64,000 bases of DNA from an uncultured Chryseobacterium sp. (GCA_913776245.1 CAJYLO010000010.1:1-64000), one strand, 5' to 3'. Positions 24,067-34,012 are shown, numbered from the stretch's first letter. Notes: generated by a model not told the origin, from the sequence alone. Translations and numbers: made by a program.

Positions 24067-24981
24067 ATGAAAAATAAATACTTTTTGATCTTGTCATTAG
24101 TTTCTTCTTTTGTAATGGCACAGAAAACCATTTCATTCGAAAGTACTGAAGGCTACACAACAGGTAACATCCACGGACAAAACAATTGGGAAGTAACGCT
24201 AAACAGCGACGAGCTTCCTATCAATGGCCAGACCATTACAACTGAAAGTGCCAGTGCAGGCAGCAACGCCTTAAAAATTGCTGTGGATCTTAATGAAGAT
24301 TTCGGATGGTTTCCGATCTATGGCGCCGCAAAAATTCTGGATCAGGGATTTGATTATAAAAACACAACCGTAGAATTCGATGCTTATATATCTGAACTGG
24401 AAGGTTCAACTTTTGAATTCGGAACTTATGGTGCGGATAATGATGAGTTTGTTCCTATCTCTACATTTTCTTTTAATTATACTGGTAATCTGGAAGTTGT
24501 AAGCAGTGTAGATTATGATTATGAAGCTACGGAATTTACCTGGCAGGCTAATAAATGGTATAAGCTAAAAGCTGAGATCTCTGAAAATCAGATTAAATAT
24601 TATGTTGATGGAACCTTGGTTTACACCGGAACTAACTTTTCAAAAACGGATGTACTGGGAATTATTTTCCTTCACGATAATTTTGGCGGCTTTGCTTACA
24701 TCGACAATATTAAAATTAATGATGAAGTCATGGCTGTGAATGATGTCAAAAAATCTAACATCAGGCTGTATCCAAATCCTGTAAATGATATACTGAAAAT
24801 CGATGTTCCAAATAATGAAGCAATTATCAATATCAATATTTATAATATTGCCGGACAGAAGGTAAAAACATTCTCATCAATGAAAGAAATCAATATTGAA
24901 AGCTTACCAAAAGGCAACTATATGATTGACATCAATACTGATAAGGATAAAAAATACACCTCGAAATTCATCAAACAATAA
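24067..24981 (+). CDS. T9SS cargo protein with a LamG-like domain
   Basis: Starting at the ATG at 24067 (MKNKYFLILSLVSSFVMAQ signal peptide), the 304-residue protein contains a beta-sandwich lectin/LamG-like region (WYKLKAEISENQIKYYVDG and AYIDNIKI are typical strands). At the C-terminus is a type IX sorting domain (IRLYPNPVNDILKID through SLPKGNYMIDI, ending KFIKQ). It should be exported and attached to or released from the cell surface. The ligand is unknown. An upstream in-frame extension to 23992 is unlikely because it would hide the signal peptide. Confidence 0.87.
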   Translation: MKNKYFLILSLVSSFVMAQKTISFESTEGYTTGNIHGQNNWEVTLNSDELPINGQTITTESASAGSNALKIAVDLNEDFGWFPIYGAAKILDQGFDYKNTTVEFDAYISELEGSTFEFGTYGADNDEFVPISTFSFNYTGNLEVVSSVDYDYEATEFTWQANKWYKLKAEISENQIKYYVDGTLVYTGTNFSKTDVLGIIFLHDNFGGFAYIDNIKINDEVMAVNDVKKSNIRLYPNPVNDILKIDVPNNEAIININIYNIAGQKVKTFSSMKEINIESLPKGNYMIDINTDKDKKYTSKFIKQ

Positions 24982-24986
24982 AATTG

Positions 24987-25015
24987 AAATCCTGCTTCAA
25001 CAGCAGGATTTTTTT
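24987..25015 (+). terminator. Rho-independent terminator
   Basis: AAATCCTGC (24987-24995) pairs with GCAGGATTT (25003-25011) around a 7-nt loop, followed by a T-run. Confidence 0.9.
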
Positions 25016-25042
25016 ATTTAACTTTATTAAAAATATAATTTG

Positions 25043-25708
25043 ATGAGTAATATAGAAAAAGATACGCTTAACTTCCTGTCGGAACTGGAACGTAATAACA
25101 ACAGAGATTGGTTTAGTGACCACAAACATCTTTATCTGAAGGCTAAAGATAATATGGAAGCTGTTGTCAATCAGATTATTTCCGGCGTATCGGATTTTGA
25201 TAAAAGTATGGAACGGCTGGAAGCCAAAAATTGTATTTTCAGGATCTACAAGGACACCCGGTTTTCCAAAGATAAAACGCCATACAAAACCAACATTGGC
25301 GCTTCACTTGTGGAGAAAGGACCGAAAACACTTAATCACGCTGGTTATTACATTCACATAGAGCCGGGCAAATCTTTTCTCGCAGGCGGCGTTTATATGA
25401 CGGAACCAAAAAATCTGAAAGCCATTAGGGAGAAAATCAGCGCTGAAGGAGAAGATTTTCTGAAGATCATTAATAAAAAATCATTCAGGGACAATTTTGA
25501 ATTACGAGGTGACAAACTAGTAAAAGTTCCGCAAGGCTTTGATAAGGATAATCCAATGGGCGACTATCTGAAATTTAAGCAGTTCACAGTTTTTCATTCA
25601 CTTTCTGATGAAGATGTGGTCAATGAAAATTTTATTAATCACACTGTGAAAATCTTTAAAGAGATTTATCCATTCAACCTGTTTCTGAATCAAGCAATTT
25701 CGGATTGA
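25043..25708 (+). CDS. DUF2461 domain protein
   Basis: The 221-residue protein is the whole DUF2461 (TIGR02453) domain. It has FLSELERNNNRDWFSDHK near the N-terminus, CIFRIYKDTRFSKDKTPYK and GYYIHIEPGKSFLAGGVY. The family is widespread in Bacteroidota and its function is unknown; no catalytic motif is established. The start is the ATG at 25043. It is separated from the secreted esterase by 44 bp and might share its transcript. Confidence 0.9.
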   Translation: MSNIEKDTLNFLSELERNNNRDWFSDHKHLYLKAKDNMEAVVNQIISGVSDFDKSMERLEAKNCIFRIYKDTRFSKDKTPYKTNIGASLVEKGPKTLNHAGYYIHIEPGKSFLAGGVYMTEPKNLKAIREKISAEGEDFLKIINKKSFRDNFELRGDKLVKVPQGFDKDNPMGDYLKFKQFTVFHSLSDEDVVNENFINHTVKIFKEIYPFNLFLNQAISD

Positions 25709-25752
25709 TCCATTTAACTTTCATATCAACAGATTAATCCAATATATAAATT

Positions 25753-26526
25753 ATGAATATGAAAAATCTGTTGTTTCTTATCCTCTTAAGCTGTGTAACA
25801 ACTTTAAACGCCCAGATCACAAAAAAATTTAACATCAATGGTGTCGAAAGGAAAGCTATTATCTACGAACCAGCGACTAAAACTGAAAAAACACCTGTTG
25901 TTTTTGTTTTCCACGGTCACGGCGGCAATGCTAATTTTGTAAGCAGAAGAATTGACATCCAAAACTATTACAAAGATGCTCTTGTTATTTTTATGCAGGG
26001 ATTGCCGGGAAGAAAAGTTCCCGGAATAGATCCTAACGGGATTATGAACGGATGGCAGATTTTTACAGATGATTTGGAAGGCCGGGATATTAAATTCTTC
26101 GATGTTGTCTTTGCAGATATTCATAAAGCTTATAAGATTGATGACAACAGGATTTACCTAATCGGACATTCTAACGGTGCGCGTTTTGTGAATGTCCTAT
26201 GGATGACGCGAGGCGAAAAAATTACTGCCATCTGTTCCGCATCTGCTCAGGGTGGCGAAATGATTTCCGGTGCGGTTCCTATTTCAGTTTGGATGTACAT
26301 CGGAAAAAACGACAAGATAGTTCCACCACAAAGTCAGGAATTATCAATTCCTATTGTGAAATCAAATCTCGGAATTTCAATGGCAGGAAAAACGGATAAT
26401 GATAAAACTATTTTCAAGGGTAAAAACAATACTGAACTTGTCGTTCAGAGTAGTAATGCCGGGCACGAATTTCCAAAACAATCTCTTCAGGAAATTGCAG
26501 ACTTTTTCAGAAGGCATGAAAAATAA
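25753..26526 (+). CDS. Secreted PHB-depolymerase/feruloyl-esterase-like hydrolase
   Basis: An alpha/beta hydrolase of 257 residues with a signal peptide (MNMKNLLFLILLSCVTTLNAQ). The oxyanion region FVFHGHGGNA, the nucleophile elbow GHSNGARF (Ser) and the Asp/His pair in IGKNDKIVPP and NAGHEFPKQ fit the LpqC/polyhydroxybutyrate-depolymerase esterase group. A feruloyl or other polysaccharide ester is as likely a substrate as PHB, which I cannot resolve. It would act outside the inner membrane. Confidence 0.84.
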   Translation: MNMKNLLFLILLSCVTTLNAQITKKFNINGVERKAIIYEPATKTEKTPVVFVFHGHGGNANFVSRRIDIQNYYKDALVIFMQGLPGRKVPGIDPNGIMNGWQIFTDDLEGRDIKFFDVVFADIHKAYKIDDNRIYLIGHSNGARFVNVLWMTRGEKITAICSASAQGGEMISGAVPISVWMYIGKNDKIVPPQSQELSIPIVKSNLGISMAGKTDNDKTIFKGKNNTELVVQSSNAGHEFPKQSLQEIADFFRRHEK

Positions 26527-26623
26527 GACACATACAATTTACTTTATATAAATAATATTAAATATTTATATGTTAATTATTTAGACCATTTAATTTAAAA
26601 AATAAATTAACACAAAAAAAAAT

Positions 26624-26649
26624 AAAGACTGCCATTATAGGCAGTCTTT
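26624..26649. terminator. Bidirectional terminator
   Basis: AAAGACTGCC and GGCAGTCTTT form a perfect 10-bp stem around ATTATA, between the convergent esterase and OmpA-family genes. Confidence 0.85.
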
Positions 26650-26668
26650 CAAATAGAAAAATTAAAAT

Positions 26669-28087
26669 TTATTTTGCTTTAAAATACACTCTTCTATTTG
26701 CTCTGTTTTTCCATTCCGGACATTTCGAAGCGGGATCACATTCAGGATATTTCAGGTCAAACTTTCCATTACCCTGGGCTTCTAATTTGGAAGCATTAGC
26801 ACCATTCGAAATTAAATATTGTTTTACATTATTTGCTCTTCTTTGAGATAATGCCTGATTATAGCTTTCCGTGCCTCTTGTGTCTGTGGCACCTACAACT
26901 ACATATGAACCATTTGTAGAGTTGATATAACTGATTGCACTATTCAAAATAGGATTGTTACTTGGTAAGATTCTGTCAGAATTAAGATCGAACTCGATTC
27001 CATTCATCACGGATTCATCTGCAGAAGCAACTCCTCCGTTATTTGAATTAGTAAGCGGGCAACCGTTATTTTCCACAGGACCAGGAACAGTTACACACTT
27101 ATCATTAAGATCAATTACACCGTCCATATCTACATCTAATGCCACACCAGAACCATCTACTCTGGCACCGGCCGGTGTATCAAGCTGTCTGTCCCAATCG
27201 TCGCAAACACCGTCATTATCGGCATCGCCGTTTTTGCAAACTTTAAAATTATCCACCTTTTCTTCAAGCTCGTCTATTCTGCTGTATATATTTCTCAAAG
27301 GATCAACCCACATAATATGATCAGCATTTTTTCCAAGTTTAACGGTAAGACCCAAAGTTGTATTAAAGAAATTATCTGAAGTATGAGAGCTGATTCTGTT
27401 AACAGCGCTGTATTGATCTCCGCCACCATCGAAAGCATCATCTCCTGTATAAACATACATGAATCTTCCCTCAATATCTACTCTGTTACTGATTTTATAT
27501 TTCAATCCTGCACCAGCCTGTCCGAATAATGAATTGAATTTGAAAGCCTTTCTTTCGGTCATCAATCTTTGCCCGAATTCATCTTTTTGGTAAGCACGAT
27601 ATGCTAAAACTCCGGCTCCGGCATAACCGTGGATTGCCCATCTGAAATCCGATTTCCTGTCAACTCTTCTTAATAAATTTGACAGATTGATATCCCCTAA
27701 AAGGGAAATTGCGTCGTATTGTGTTCTGCCAGCAACCTGAAGATTAGCAGCGGCATTTGCAGGAGCTGCATCTTTTGTGTTGAAATACCCTTGTCTTGTT
27801 TCGCCACGATCGTATTGAAGTTTTAGTCCAAAAGCGTGAGAAAGAGCCTTGTCAATGCTGAAATATGCCGAATATCCAACAAGTGTATTACCATCCTGAA
27901 TGGATTTCAGATCTGCATTCTGCATCAGAGGTATACCGCCACCAAAGGAGATAGACCAGCTGTTATAACTTGGAGTAGTATCCATAGACGTACTTGCAGA
28001 TGTCGAAGCAGTCTGCATCATGTCCTGAGAAAACATCACGGCCGGGCATAGCAAAGCCATAGACAAAATAGTTAATTTTGATTTCAT
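26669..28087 (-). CDS. OmpA-family outer-membrane protein with TSP3-like repeats
   Basis: The 472-residue protein has a signal peptide, then an N-terminal beta-barrel (residues about 40-250, with alternating aromatic strands). A calcium-binding thrombospondin type 3-like linker follows (DADNDGVCDDWD and DVDMDGVIDLNDKC), and last the OmpA C-terminal peptidoglycan-binding domain (about 345-470, with VVGATDTRGTESYNQALSQRRANNVKQYL). It anchors the outer membrane to peptidoglycan and is typically abundant. The 5' region has a perfect palindrome at 28122-28139. Confidence 0.92.
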   Translation of the reverse strand: MKSKLTILSMALLCPAVMFSQDMMQTASTSASTSMDTTPSYNSWSISFGGGIPLMQNADLKSIQDGNTLVGYSAYFSIDKALSHAFGLKLQYDRGETRQGYFNTKDAAPANAAANLQVAGRTQYDAISLLGDINLSNLLRRVDRKSDFRWAIHGYAGAGVLAYRAYQKDEFGQRLMTERKAFKFNSLFGQAGAGLKYKISNRVDIEGRFMYVYTGDDAFDGGGDQYSAVNRISSHTSDNFFNTTLGLTVKLGKNADHIMWVDPLRNIYSRIDELEEKVDNFKVCKNGDADNDGVCDDWDRQLDTPAGARVDGSGVALDVDMDGVIDLNDKCVTVPGPVENNGCPLTNSNNGGVASADESVMNGIEFDLNSDRILPSNNPILNSAISYINSTNGSYVVVGATDTRGTESYNQALSQRRANNVKQYLISNGANASKLEAQGNGKFDLKYPECDPASKCPEWKNRANRRVYFKAK

Positions 28088-28468
28088 AAATAATAAATTT
28101 TAATTGTTTTATTTGTTAAAAGTATAATTGAAATTATACCTCTTTATCTAAATACCGTTGTATTTAAAAGAATTATCTTCCATTATTCAATTACCATACC
28201 ATTAATAATAACTATTTATTATTTTGAATAATTCAATAACTTAAAATTAACATTTTTCGATCGAGTTATAAATTTTTAAAATTCTCAAAATCAAAAAAAT
28301 ACAGGATTAAATTGTGAAAAAACTAAATAAAATCAGATAAAGAAATTTACTTAAAAATAAAAATCAACATAATCATTCCGAAAGATTTTTTATAAATTTC
28401 CTTGACAGTAATGAAGATAAAAACTAAAAATTTGAAAATTAATTATAGATTTACAAAAACAAATCCCA
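28088..28468. other. AT-rich 381-bp gap with a palindrome upstream of the OmpA-family gene
   Basis: GTATAATT-GA-AATTATAC (28122-28139) lies about 35-50 bp before the OmpA-family start and could be an operator or an mRNA 5' stem. The rest is very AT-rich and I see no further gene or RNA. It must contain two divergent promoters. Confidence 0.55.
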
Positions 28469-28981
28469 ATGAAAACCCGAATTCTCCTTTTTGTGACCTT
28501 TTTACTATTTTCAAACAATTCATTCTCCCAAAATAAAACATCAGAAGACAAAAAACAGATCCAGCTTATAATCAATACATTTATGAATTGTCTTACAAAA
28601 AAAGACAGTACAAAATTTTACAGTTTATTTCATTCTGACCCTGTAGTTTGGGCTGGTGTTACAAAACATAAAACCTTCTCTCAAGAGTTAAAAAAAGATG
28701 GAAACGCAAAAGACAGTTTCAGATCAGATTATAAATCTTTTTACAGATATTTTTATGATAAGCCAATTGAAGAAAAGTTTTCTAATATTAAAATTTTAGA
28801 AGACGGATATATTGCAACTGTTATATTTGATTACAGCTTTTGGGAAAAAGGAACAAAGATGAATTGGGGAAAGGAAAGCTGGGCTATGATAAAAGCAGAC
28901 GGAAAATGGAAAATAACATCCGTAATATTTTCAACAGAAGACGAAGCCATAAATCCTGAACGACCGATTAAAAATAAATAA
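28469..28981 (+). CDS. Secreted NTF2/SnoaL-like protein
   Basis: The 170-residue protein has a signal peptide (MKTRILLFVTFLLFSNNSFSQ) and one NTF2-like domain. The helix KKQIQLIINTFMNCLTKKDSTKFYSLFHSDPVVW and the strands TVIFDYSFWEKG and KADGKWKITSVIF are characteristic. Families of this fold include SnoaL-like isomerases and binding proteins, so function cannot be stated. A TAGATTTAC box ends about 16 bp before the start and resembles the -7 element weakly. Confidence 0.8.
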   Translation: MKTRILLFVTFLLFSNNSFSQNKTSEDKKQIQLIINTFMNCLTKKDSTKFYSLFHSDPVVWAGVTKHKTFSQELKKDGNAKDSFRSDYKSFYRYFYDKPIEEKFSNIKILEDGYIATVIFDYSFWEKGTKMNWGKESWAMIKADGKWKITSVIFSTEDEAINPERPIKNK

Positions 28982-28989
28982 CTATAAAA

Positions 28990-29013
28990 AAAACCTCTCA
29001 AATGAGAGGTTTT
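28990..29013. terminator. Bidirectional terminator
   Basis: AAAACCTCTC and GAGAGGTTTT form a 10-bp stem with a 4-nt loop between the convergent NTF2-like gene and gcvP. Confidence 0.88.
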
Positions 29014-29019
29014 TAAATG

Positions 29020-31878
29020 TTACATATAAGCTTCGATAGGCTCGCAGGTACAAATCAGGTTTCTGTCGCCATAGGCTTCATCTACCCTTGCAACGGTAGC
29101 AAAAAATTTATGTGTTCTCACCCATTCCAAAGGATAAGCTGCTTTTTCCCTTCCGTACGGTTTATCCCAATTATCAGAAATTACCAGCTGCTCCGTATGA
29201 GGTGCATTTTTCAAAACGTTATTAGCAGCATCGGCTTCGCCGCTCGCAATTTCCTCAATTTCTTTTTTGATATTGATTAGAGCTTCAGCAAAACGTTCGA
29301 TTTCTTCTCTGCTTTCGGATTCTGTAGGCTCAATCATCAATGTTCCGGCTACAGGGAAACTTACCGTTGGTGCGTGGAAACCATAATCCATCAGTCGTTT
29401 TGCAACATCTGCCACTTCAATTCCCAGAGATTTGAACTGACGGAAATCCACGATACACTCGTGCGCTACTCTGCCATTTGCGTTGGCATATAAGATAGGG
29501 AAATGTTCCGCCAATAATTCTTTAAGGTAATTAGCATTTAGAATCGCATATTCCGTTGCTTTTTTCAATCCATCAGTTCCCAGCATTTTAATGTAAGCAT
29601 AAGAAATATTCAGAATCAGACCAGAGCCATAAGGTGCAGCGGAAATTCCTTCAATCGCATCTTTAGTTCCTACAGGAATATTGGCATTGGTTGGAAGGAA
29701 AGGGACCAAATGCTCAGCGACACAGATTGGGCCAACGCCTGGACCACCGCCACCGTGAGGAATTGCAAAAGTTTTATGAAGATTCAGGTGACAAACATCT
29801 GCCCCGATATTTCCCGGACTTGTAAATCCAACCTGAGCATTCATATTCGCACCATCCATATAGACTTGTCCGCCGTGCTCGTGCGTGAGTTTCGTAATTT
29901 CCTTGATATTGGCGTCAAAAAATCCATAAGTTGATGGATAAGTAATCATTACTGCAGAAAGATTCTCGGAATGCTGTTCTGTTTTGGCTTTAAAATCTTC
30001 AAAATCGATTTCACCGTTTTCAAGATTCTTTACCACCACGATTTTCATTCCCGCCATTGCTGCAGATGCCGGATTGGTTCCGTGTGCTGACTGTGGAATC
30101 AACACGATATTTCGATCACCTTCGCCTCTGTTTTTATGATATTCTCTGATGACCATCAGACCAGCATATTCACCCTGAGCACCAGAGTTGGGCTGAAGTG
30201 ATGTCCCTGCAAAACCTGTAATCTCTGCTAAATCCTTTTCCAATTGCTTGATCATTTCCTGATAGCCACCAGCCTGTTCAGTCGGTACAAACGGGTGAAC
30301 ACTTCCCCATTCCGCCCAGGATAAAGGAATCATTTGTGTGGCCGCATTCAGCTTCATTGTACAAGAACCAAGAGAAATCATTGAATGGGTCAGAGACAAA
30401 TCTTTTCTTTCCAGACGCTTGATATAACGCATCAACTCGGTCTCTGTATGATATTTATTGAAGACTTCTTCCTTCAGGATTTCATCGGTTCTCAATAATT
30501 CTTCCGGAATGGAATATTCTTCTTTTAATGATACTTTATAGCCTTGTTTTCCTTTGAACTGAGCAAAAGCTTCTATAAGATGGTTTAGCTTATCAACAGT
30601 AGTCGTTTCATTGATAGAAATACTTACAATTCCTTGAGAGAAATAATTAAGGTTGATCTTTCGATCTCTCATCAACAATCTTAATGATGTTTTTTCCTCC
30701 TCGTGAAGTCTGAATTTAATCGTATCAAATACAGGTTCATCCACCACATCATAACCTAAAACCTTTAAAGCATCATTAACGGCATTGGTTTTATAATGGA
30801 TCTGATCCGCAATGAACTCAAGGCCTTTTGGTCCGTGATAAACGGCGTACATCCCAGCCATTACAGCCAGTAAAACCTGGGCAGTACAAATGTTGGATGT
30901 TGCTCTTTCCCTTTTGATGTGCTGTTCTCTGGTCTGAAGTGCCATTCTCAAGGCACGTTTTCCGTACATATCCTGGGAAACACCAATGATTCTACCCGGA
31001 ATATCTCTTTTATAGTCTTCCTTACAAGCAAAAAATGCAGCGTGAGGGCCGCCATAACCCATAGGTATGCCAAATCTCTGAGTGGTTCCGACAGCGCAAT
31101 CTGCACCCATTGCTGCAGGTGATTTCAGTTTCACCAATGCCATAGGGTCACAAGCTACTACAACTTGTAAATCAAATCCTTTTGCAGAGCTGATGAAATC
31201 TGTATAATCCAGAACAATTCCGTTCTTACCCGGATATTGAAGCAATACCCCGTAATATGAATCATTGAACTGATGATTGGCATGATTGCCTACAATGATA
31301 TCAATGCCAAGACCTTCCGCTTTAGTTTTAAGAACCGAAATGGTCTGTGGCAAAACTAAATCAGAAACAAAGAATTTCGTTGAGTTATTTTTCTTTTGGT
31401 CTTTAGTCCTGTTGTTAAAGAACATATGCATCGCTTCAGCGGCTGCTGTAGATTCATCAAGAAGAGAGGCATTTGCCATCTGGAAACCTGTCAGGTCACA
31501 AACTACAGTCTGGAAGTTAAGAAGTGCTTCTAATCTACCCTGAGCAATTTCTGCCTGATATGGTGTGTAAGCCGTATACCAGCTTGGGTTTTCTAAAATA
31601 TTTCTCTGGATTGGAGAAGGAAGAATGGTATCATTGTAACCAAATCCGATGTAGGTATCAAAACCTGCATTTTTAGATGCCAATTCTTTGGAATGAAGCA
31701 ACATCTCATACTCCGAAAGTGCATCTGACAGTTCAAGATCTTTTTCCAGCCTGATGCTGTCCGGAATGGTCTGAGAGATCAGTTCATCAATACTATTAAC
31801 CCCGATTTTGCTAAGCATTTCCGCTTTATCAGCTTCATTCAGGCTGATGTGGCGGCTTACAAATTGCTGTGTGTTCAT
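29020..31878 (-). CDS. gcvP: Glycine dehydrogenase (decarboxylating), P-protein
   Basis: The 952-residue PLP enzyme is the P-protein of the glycine cleavage system. It decarboxylates glycine and passes the aminomethyl group to the lipoylated H-protein. It is a full-length fused alpha-beta form. The conserved SLGSCTMKLNA, SAHGTNPASAAMAGMKIVVV and the PLP-lysine block HLNLHKTFAIPHGGGGPGVGPI are intact. No gcvT or gcvH is adjacent. Loss of function would disturb one-carbon supply, and lipB in this window supports the same pathway. Confidence 0.96.
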   Translation of the reverse strand: MNTQQFVSRHISLNEADKAEMLSKIGVNSIDELISQTIPDSIRLEKDLELSDALSEYEMLLHSKELASKNAGFDTYIGFGYNDTILPSPIQRNILENPSWYTAYTPYQAEIAQGRLEALLNFQTVVCDLTGFQMANASLLDESTAAAEAMHMFFNNRTKDQKKNNSTKFFVSDLVLPQTISVLKTKAEGLGIDIIVGNHANHQFNDSYYGVLLQYPGKNGIVLDYTDFISSAKGFDLQVVVACDPMALVKLKSPAAMGADCAVGTTQRFGIPMGYGGPHAAFFACKEDYKRDIPGRIIGVSQDMYGKRALRMALQTREQHIKRERATSNICTAQVLLAVMAGMYAVYHGPKGLEFIADQIHYKTNAVNDALKVLGYDVVDEPVFDTIKFRLHEEEKTSLRLLMRDRKINLNYFSQGIVSISINETTTVDKLNHLIEAFAQFKGKQGYKVSLKEEYSIPEELLRTDEILKEEVFNKYHTETELMRYIKRLERKDLSLTHSMISLGSCTMKLNAATQMIPLSWAEWGSVHPFVPTEQAGGYQEMIKQLEKDLAEITGFAGTSLQPNSGAQGEYAGLMVIREYHKNRGEGDRNIVLIPQSAHGTNPASAAMAGMKIVVVKNLENGEIDFEDFKAKTEQHSENLSAVMITYPSTYGFFDANIKEITKLTHEHGGQVYMDGANMNAQVGFTSPGNIGADVCHLNLHKTFAIPHGGGGPGVGPICVAEHLVPFLPTNANIPVGTKDAIEGISAAPYGSGLILNISYAYIKMLGTDGLKKATEYAILNANYLKELLAEHFPILYANANGRVAHECIVDFRQFKSLGIEVADVAKRLMDYGFHAPTVSFPVAGTLMIEPTESESREEIERFAEALINIKKEIEEIASGEADAANNVLKNAPHTEQLVISDNWDKPYGREKAAYPLEWVRTHKFFATVARVDEAYGDRNLICTCEPIEAYM

Positions 31879-31972
31879 TTATAAACTTTGAATTAGATTT
31901 TTACTAAAAAGGTTCGTAAAAATACTACTTTTCAAAGAATTAAGCAATGAATAATATCATAATTGAAAACAT

Positions 31973-32971
31973 CTATTTCCTATCAGAAAGGTAGTTTTTA
32001 AGATGAAAATCGACACTGTCCGAAGTCGAAATAAACTGATAGCTAAGAAAATCAGAGATTTTTTTATTGGAAATCCTGGAATCAAGCTTAAGTGCATCCA
32101 GCGACGTTTTACACAATATTCTTAGAACAGGAAAGATAAATCCAAAAATACTTAGAACAGGTAAAATATTAAGTATATGTTCCGAAACAGCTTTTGCAGG
32201 CTTCTTTCCCAATGCAGCTCTCACCTTATCGGAAACCATACTGAATTTAGAATTTTCAGCAATGACAATATAACGTTCGCCAAAAGCATTATTTTCCATC
32301 AGCATTATGGCGACAGCCGCTACATCTCTTACATCAACAAATGCTGTTCCACCTGTATATGTAAATGGATATGCCGACTTGGCAAAAAAATCGCCGCTAC
32401 TCTTTCCCCAGTTTCCGGAACCTATTATTAATCCCGGATTGATGATGATTGTATTAAGTCCTTCCGCAGATGCTCTCCAAACCTCCATTTCCGAAAGATG
32501 TTTTGAAATGGCATAACCTGAATGATCCAGTTTTGGGTTAAAATCAGAATTCTCATCCATCATTCCCTCTTCATTATAACCATCCAAAACTGCTATTGAA
32601 CTTACAAAAAGAAATTTTTTAACTGAAGAATTCTCAACAGCATATAAAAGATTTTTTGTACCCTCAACATTTGTTTTGTTCATAGCCTCGTCGTCCTGAG
32701 GATTGAAACTGACAACAGCCGCACAATGATAAACTTCTTCTACATCTATCAATGCATCCTGAAGAGAATCAACATCTTCAAAATCAACATCTATCCATTG
32801 GATCTTATCAAAATAAAAATCAGGCTCATTTGTAAAAAAGCGATAGGAAGCTCTGACTTCTTTCAGATCGCTAGAAGGTCTTTTTGTTGCACGCACTTCT
32901 TTGCCTTGCTTCAAAAGCTCAAGAACAATAACCCTTCCCAGGATTCCTGTGGCGCCGGTTACTAGAATCAT
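31973..32971 (-). CDS. NAD-dependent epimerase/dehydratase (SDR)
   Basis: From the ATG at 32971 the protein has 332 residues. It has an NAD-binding MILVTGATGILGR, an SDR catalytic YxxxK (SGYAISKHLSE) and a long body without membrane segments. The family covers sugar-nucleotide epimerases and dihydroflavonol-reductase-like enzymes, so the substrate is not clear. Its ATG overlaps the stop of the upstream small membrane gene by four bases, so translation is probably coupled. It is last in the pdxJ operon. Confidence 0.87.
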   Translation of the reverse strand: MILVTGATGILGRVIVLELLKQGKEVRATKRPSSDLKEVRASYRFFTNEPDFYFDKIQWIDVDFEDVDSLQDALIDVEEVYHCAAVVSFNPQDDEAMNKTNVEGTKNLLYAVENSSVKKFLFVSSIAVLDGYNEEGMMDENSDFNPKLDHSGYAISKHLSEMEVWRASAEGLNTIIINPGLIIGSGNWGKSSGDFFAKSAYPFTYTGGTAFVDVRDVAAVAIMLMENNAFGERYIVIAENSKFSMVSDKVRAALGKKPAKAVSEHILNILPVLSIFGFIFPVLRILCKTSLDALKLDSRISNKKISDFLSYQFISTSDSVDFHLKNYLSDRK

Positions 32972-33201
32972 TCTTTTAGGGATTTGAATTTTAAAAACCT
33001 GATGATAAAAACAGAATTGGCTAATGAAAAAACTAAGATAGTTCCAAGAAAAAACCAAAAACTTCTGCCTTCTAAATACCAGCTGCCTTTTCCTGCAAAA
33101 TTATCCCTAACCACAAGGAATAAAAGTCCCAGCAATAAAAGATTAACTAATGCTGAGAAAATCAGGGTGAATTTATAAATTATTTCCTGGTATTTTTTCA
33201 T
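32968..33201 (-). CDS. Small two-helix membrane protein coupled to the epimerase
   Basis: The 77-residue protein has two membrane helices (FTLIFSALVNLLLLGLLFLVV and FWFFLGTILVFSLANSVFIIRF) and short charged ends. It lies in the leftward operon and its stop overlaps the epimerase ATG. Its function is unknown to me. Confidence 0.75.
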   Translation of the reverse strand: MKKYQEIIYKFTLIFSALVNLLLLGLLFLVVRDNFAGKGSWYLEGRSFWFFLGTILVFSLANSVFIIRFLKFKSLKE

Positions 33202-33221
33202 TATAATAAGGCAAAGATAAT

Positions 33222-33998
33222 TTAATTCAGCAGAAAATCCTTCACTGCAGCATTAAAGTCGACGGGATTATTCGCCTGAACCCAATGTTCTGCATTTTTA
33301 ATTTTAATGATTTGAGAATCCGGAAACTGCTGCTTTATCAGAAATTCGTCTTGAGGTAAAATATAATTGGAATTGGCGCCTGCAATGAATAAAGTCGGAC
33401 CATTGAAAATACCAAACTTTATGGCATTGGAAACAAATTCCGTATAATGCTCCGCCAAAGTAACGAGATTGAATCGCCACGCCAGTTTCTTATCATCTGT
33501 CCAGTACAGATTTTTCATCAGGAACTGAATCACAAACTTCTCGTGGATATATTCGCCCAAGACTTTTTCAACATCTTGTCTCGATTCAGCCGTATTGAAA
33601 TCCACAGATTGCAATGCTTTAATAATTCCCTGATGATGAGGCGGATAAGCTTTTGGCGAGATATCAACCACAATCAATCTTTCTAAGCGCTCAGGAAAAT
33701 TAATCGCAAATTGCATCACGGCCTTGCCTCCCAAAGAATGTCCGAGAAGATTGGCCTTTTGAATGTTATGCGCATCCAGATAATTCAGAATATCATTGGC
33801 CAGATCATCGTGTGTCATAGAATCCGAATGAAAACTGCGGCCGTGATTTCTCAAATCCAGCAAATGTGTCGGCATTAGTTCGCCAAATTCTTTCCCGAAG
33901 CTGCCCCAATTATCCAGCATTCCGAACAAACCGTGAAAAACCAAAAGTGGCGTTTCTGTTCTTTCTTCTCCGTACATTTTTGAATGTAATACTTCCAT
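33222..33998 (-). CDS. Alpha/beta hydrolase, YbfF/ABHD11-like
   Basis: The 258-residue cytoplasmic hydrolase has the oxyanion region VFHGLFGMLDNWGSF, the nucleophile elbow GHSLGGKAVMQ (Ser) and a C-terminal catalytic His in NAEHWVQ. This resembles the YbfF acyl-CoA-ester esterase group. It starts 14 bp after the nucleotidyltransferase gene and precedes the small membrane gene by 20 bp. Its substrate remains unknown. Confidence 0.87.
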   Translation of the reverse strand: MEVLHSKMYGEERTETPLLVFHGLFGMLDNWGSFGKEFGELMPTHLLDLRNHGRSFHSDSMTHDDLANDILNYLDAHNIQKANLLGHSLGGKAVMQFAINFPERLERLIVVDISPKAYPPHHQGIIKALQSVDFNTAESRQDVEKVLGEYIHEKFVIQFLMKNLYWTDDKKLAWRFNLVTLAEHYTEFVSNAIKFGIFNGPTLFIAGANSNYILPQDEFLIKQQFPDSQIIKIKNAEHWVQANNPVDFNAAVKDFLLN

Positions 33999-34012
33999 TA
34001 TTATTTATTTGA

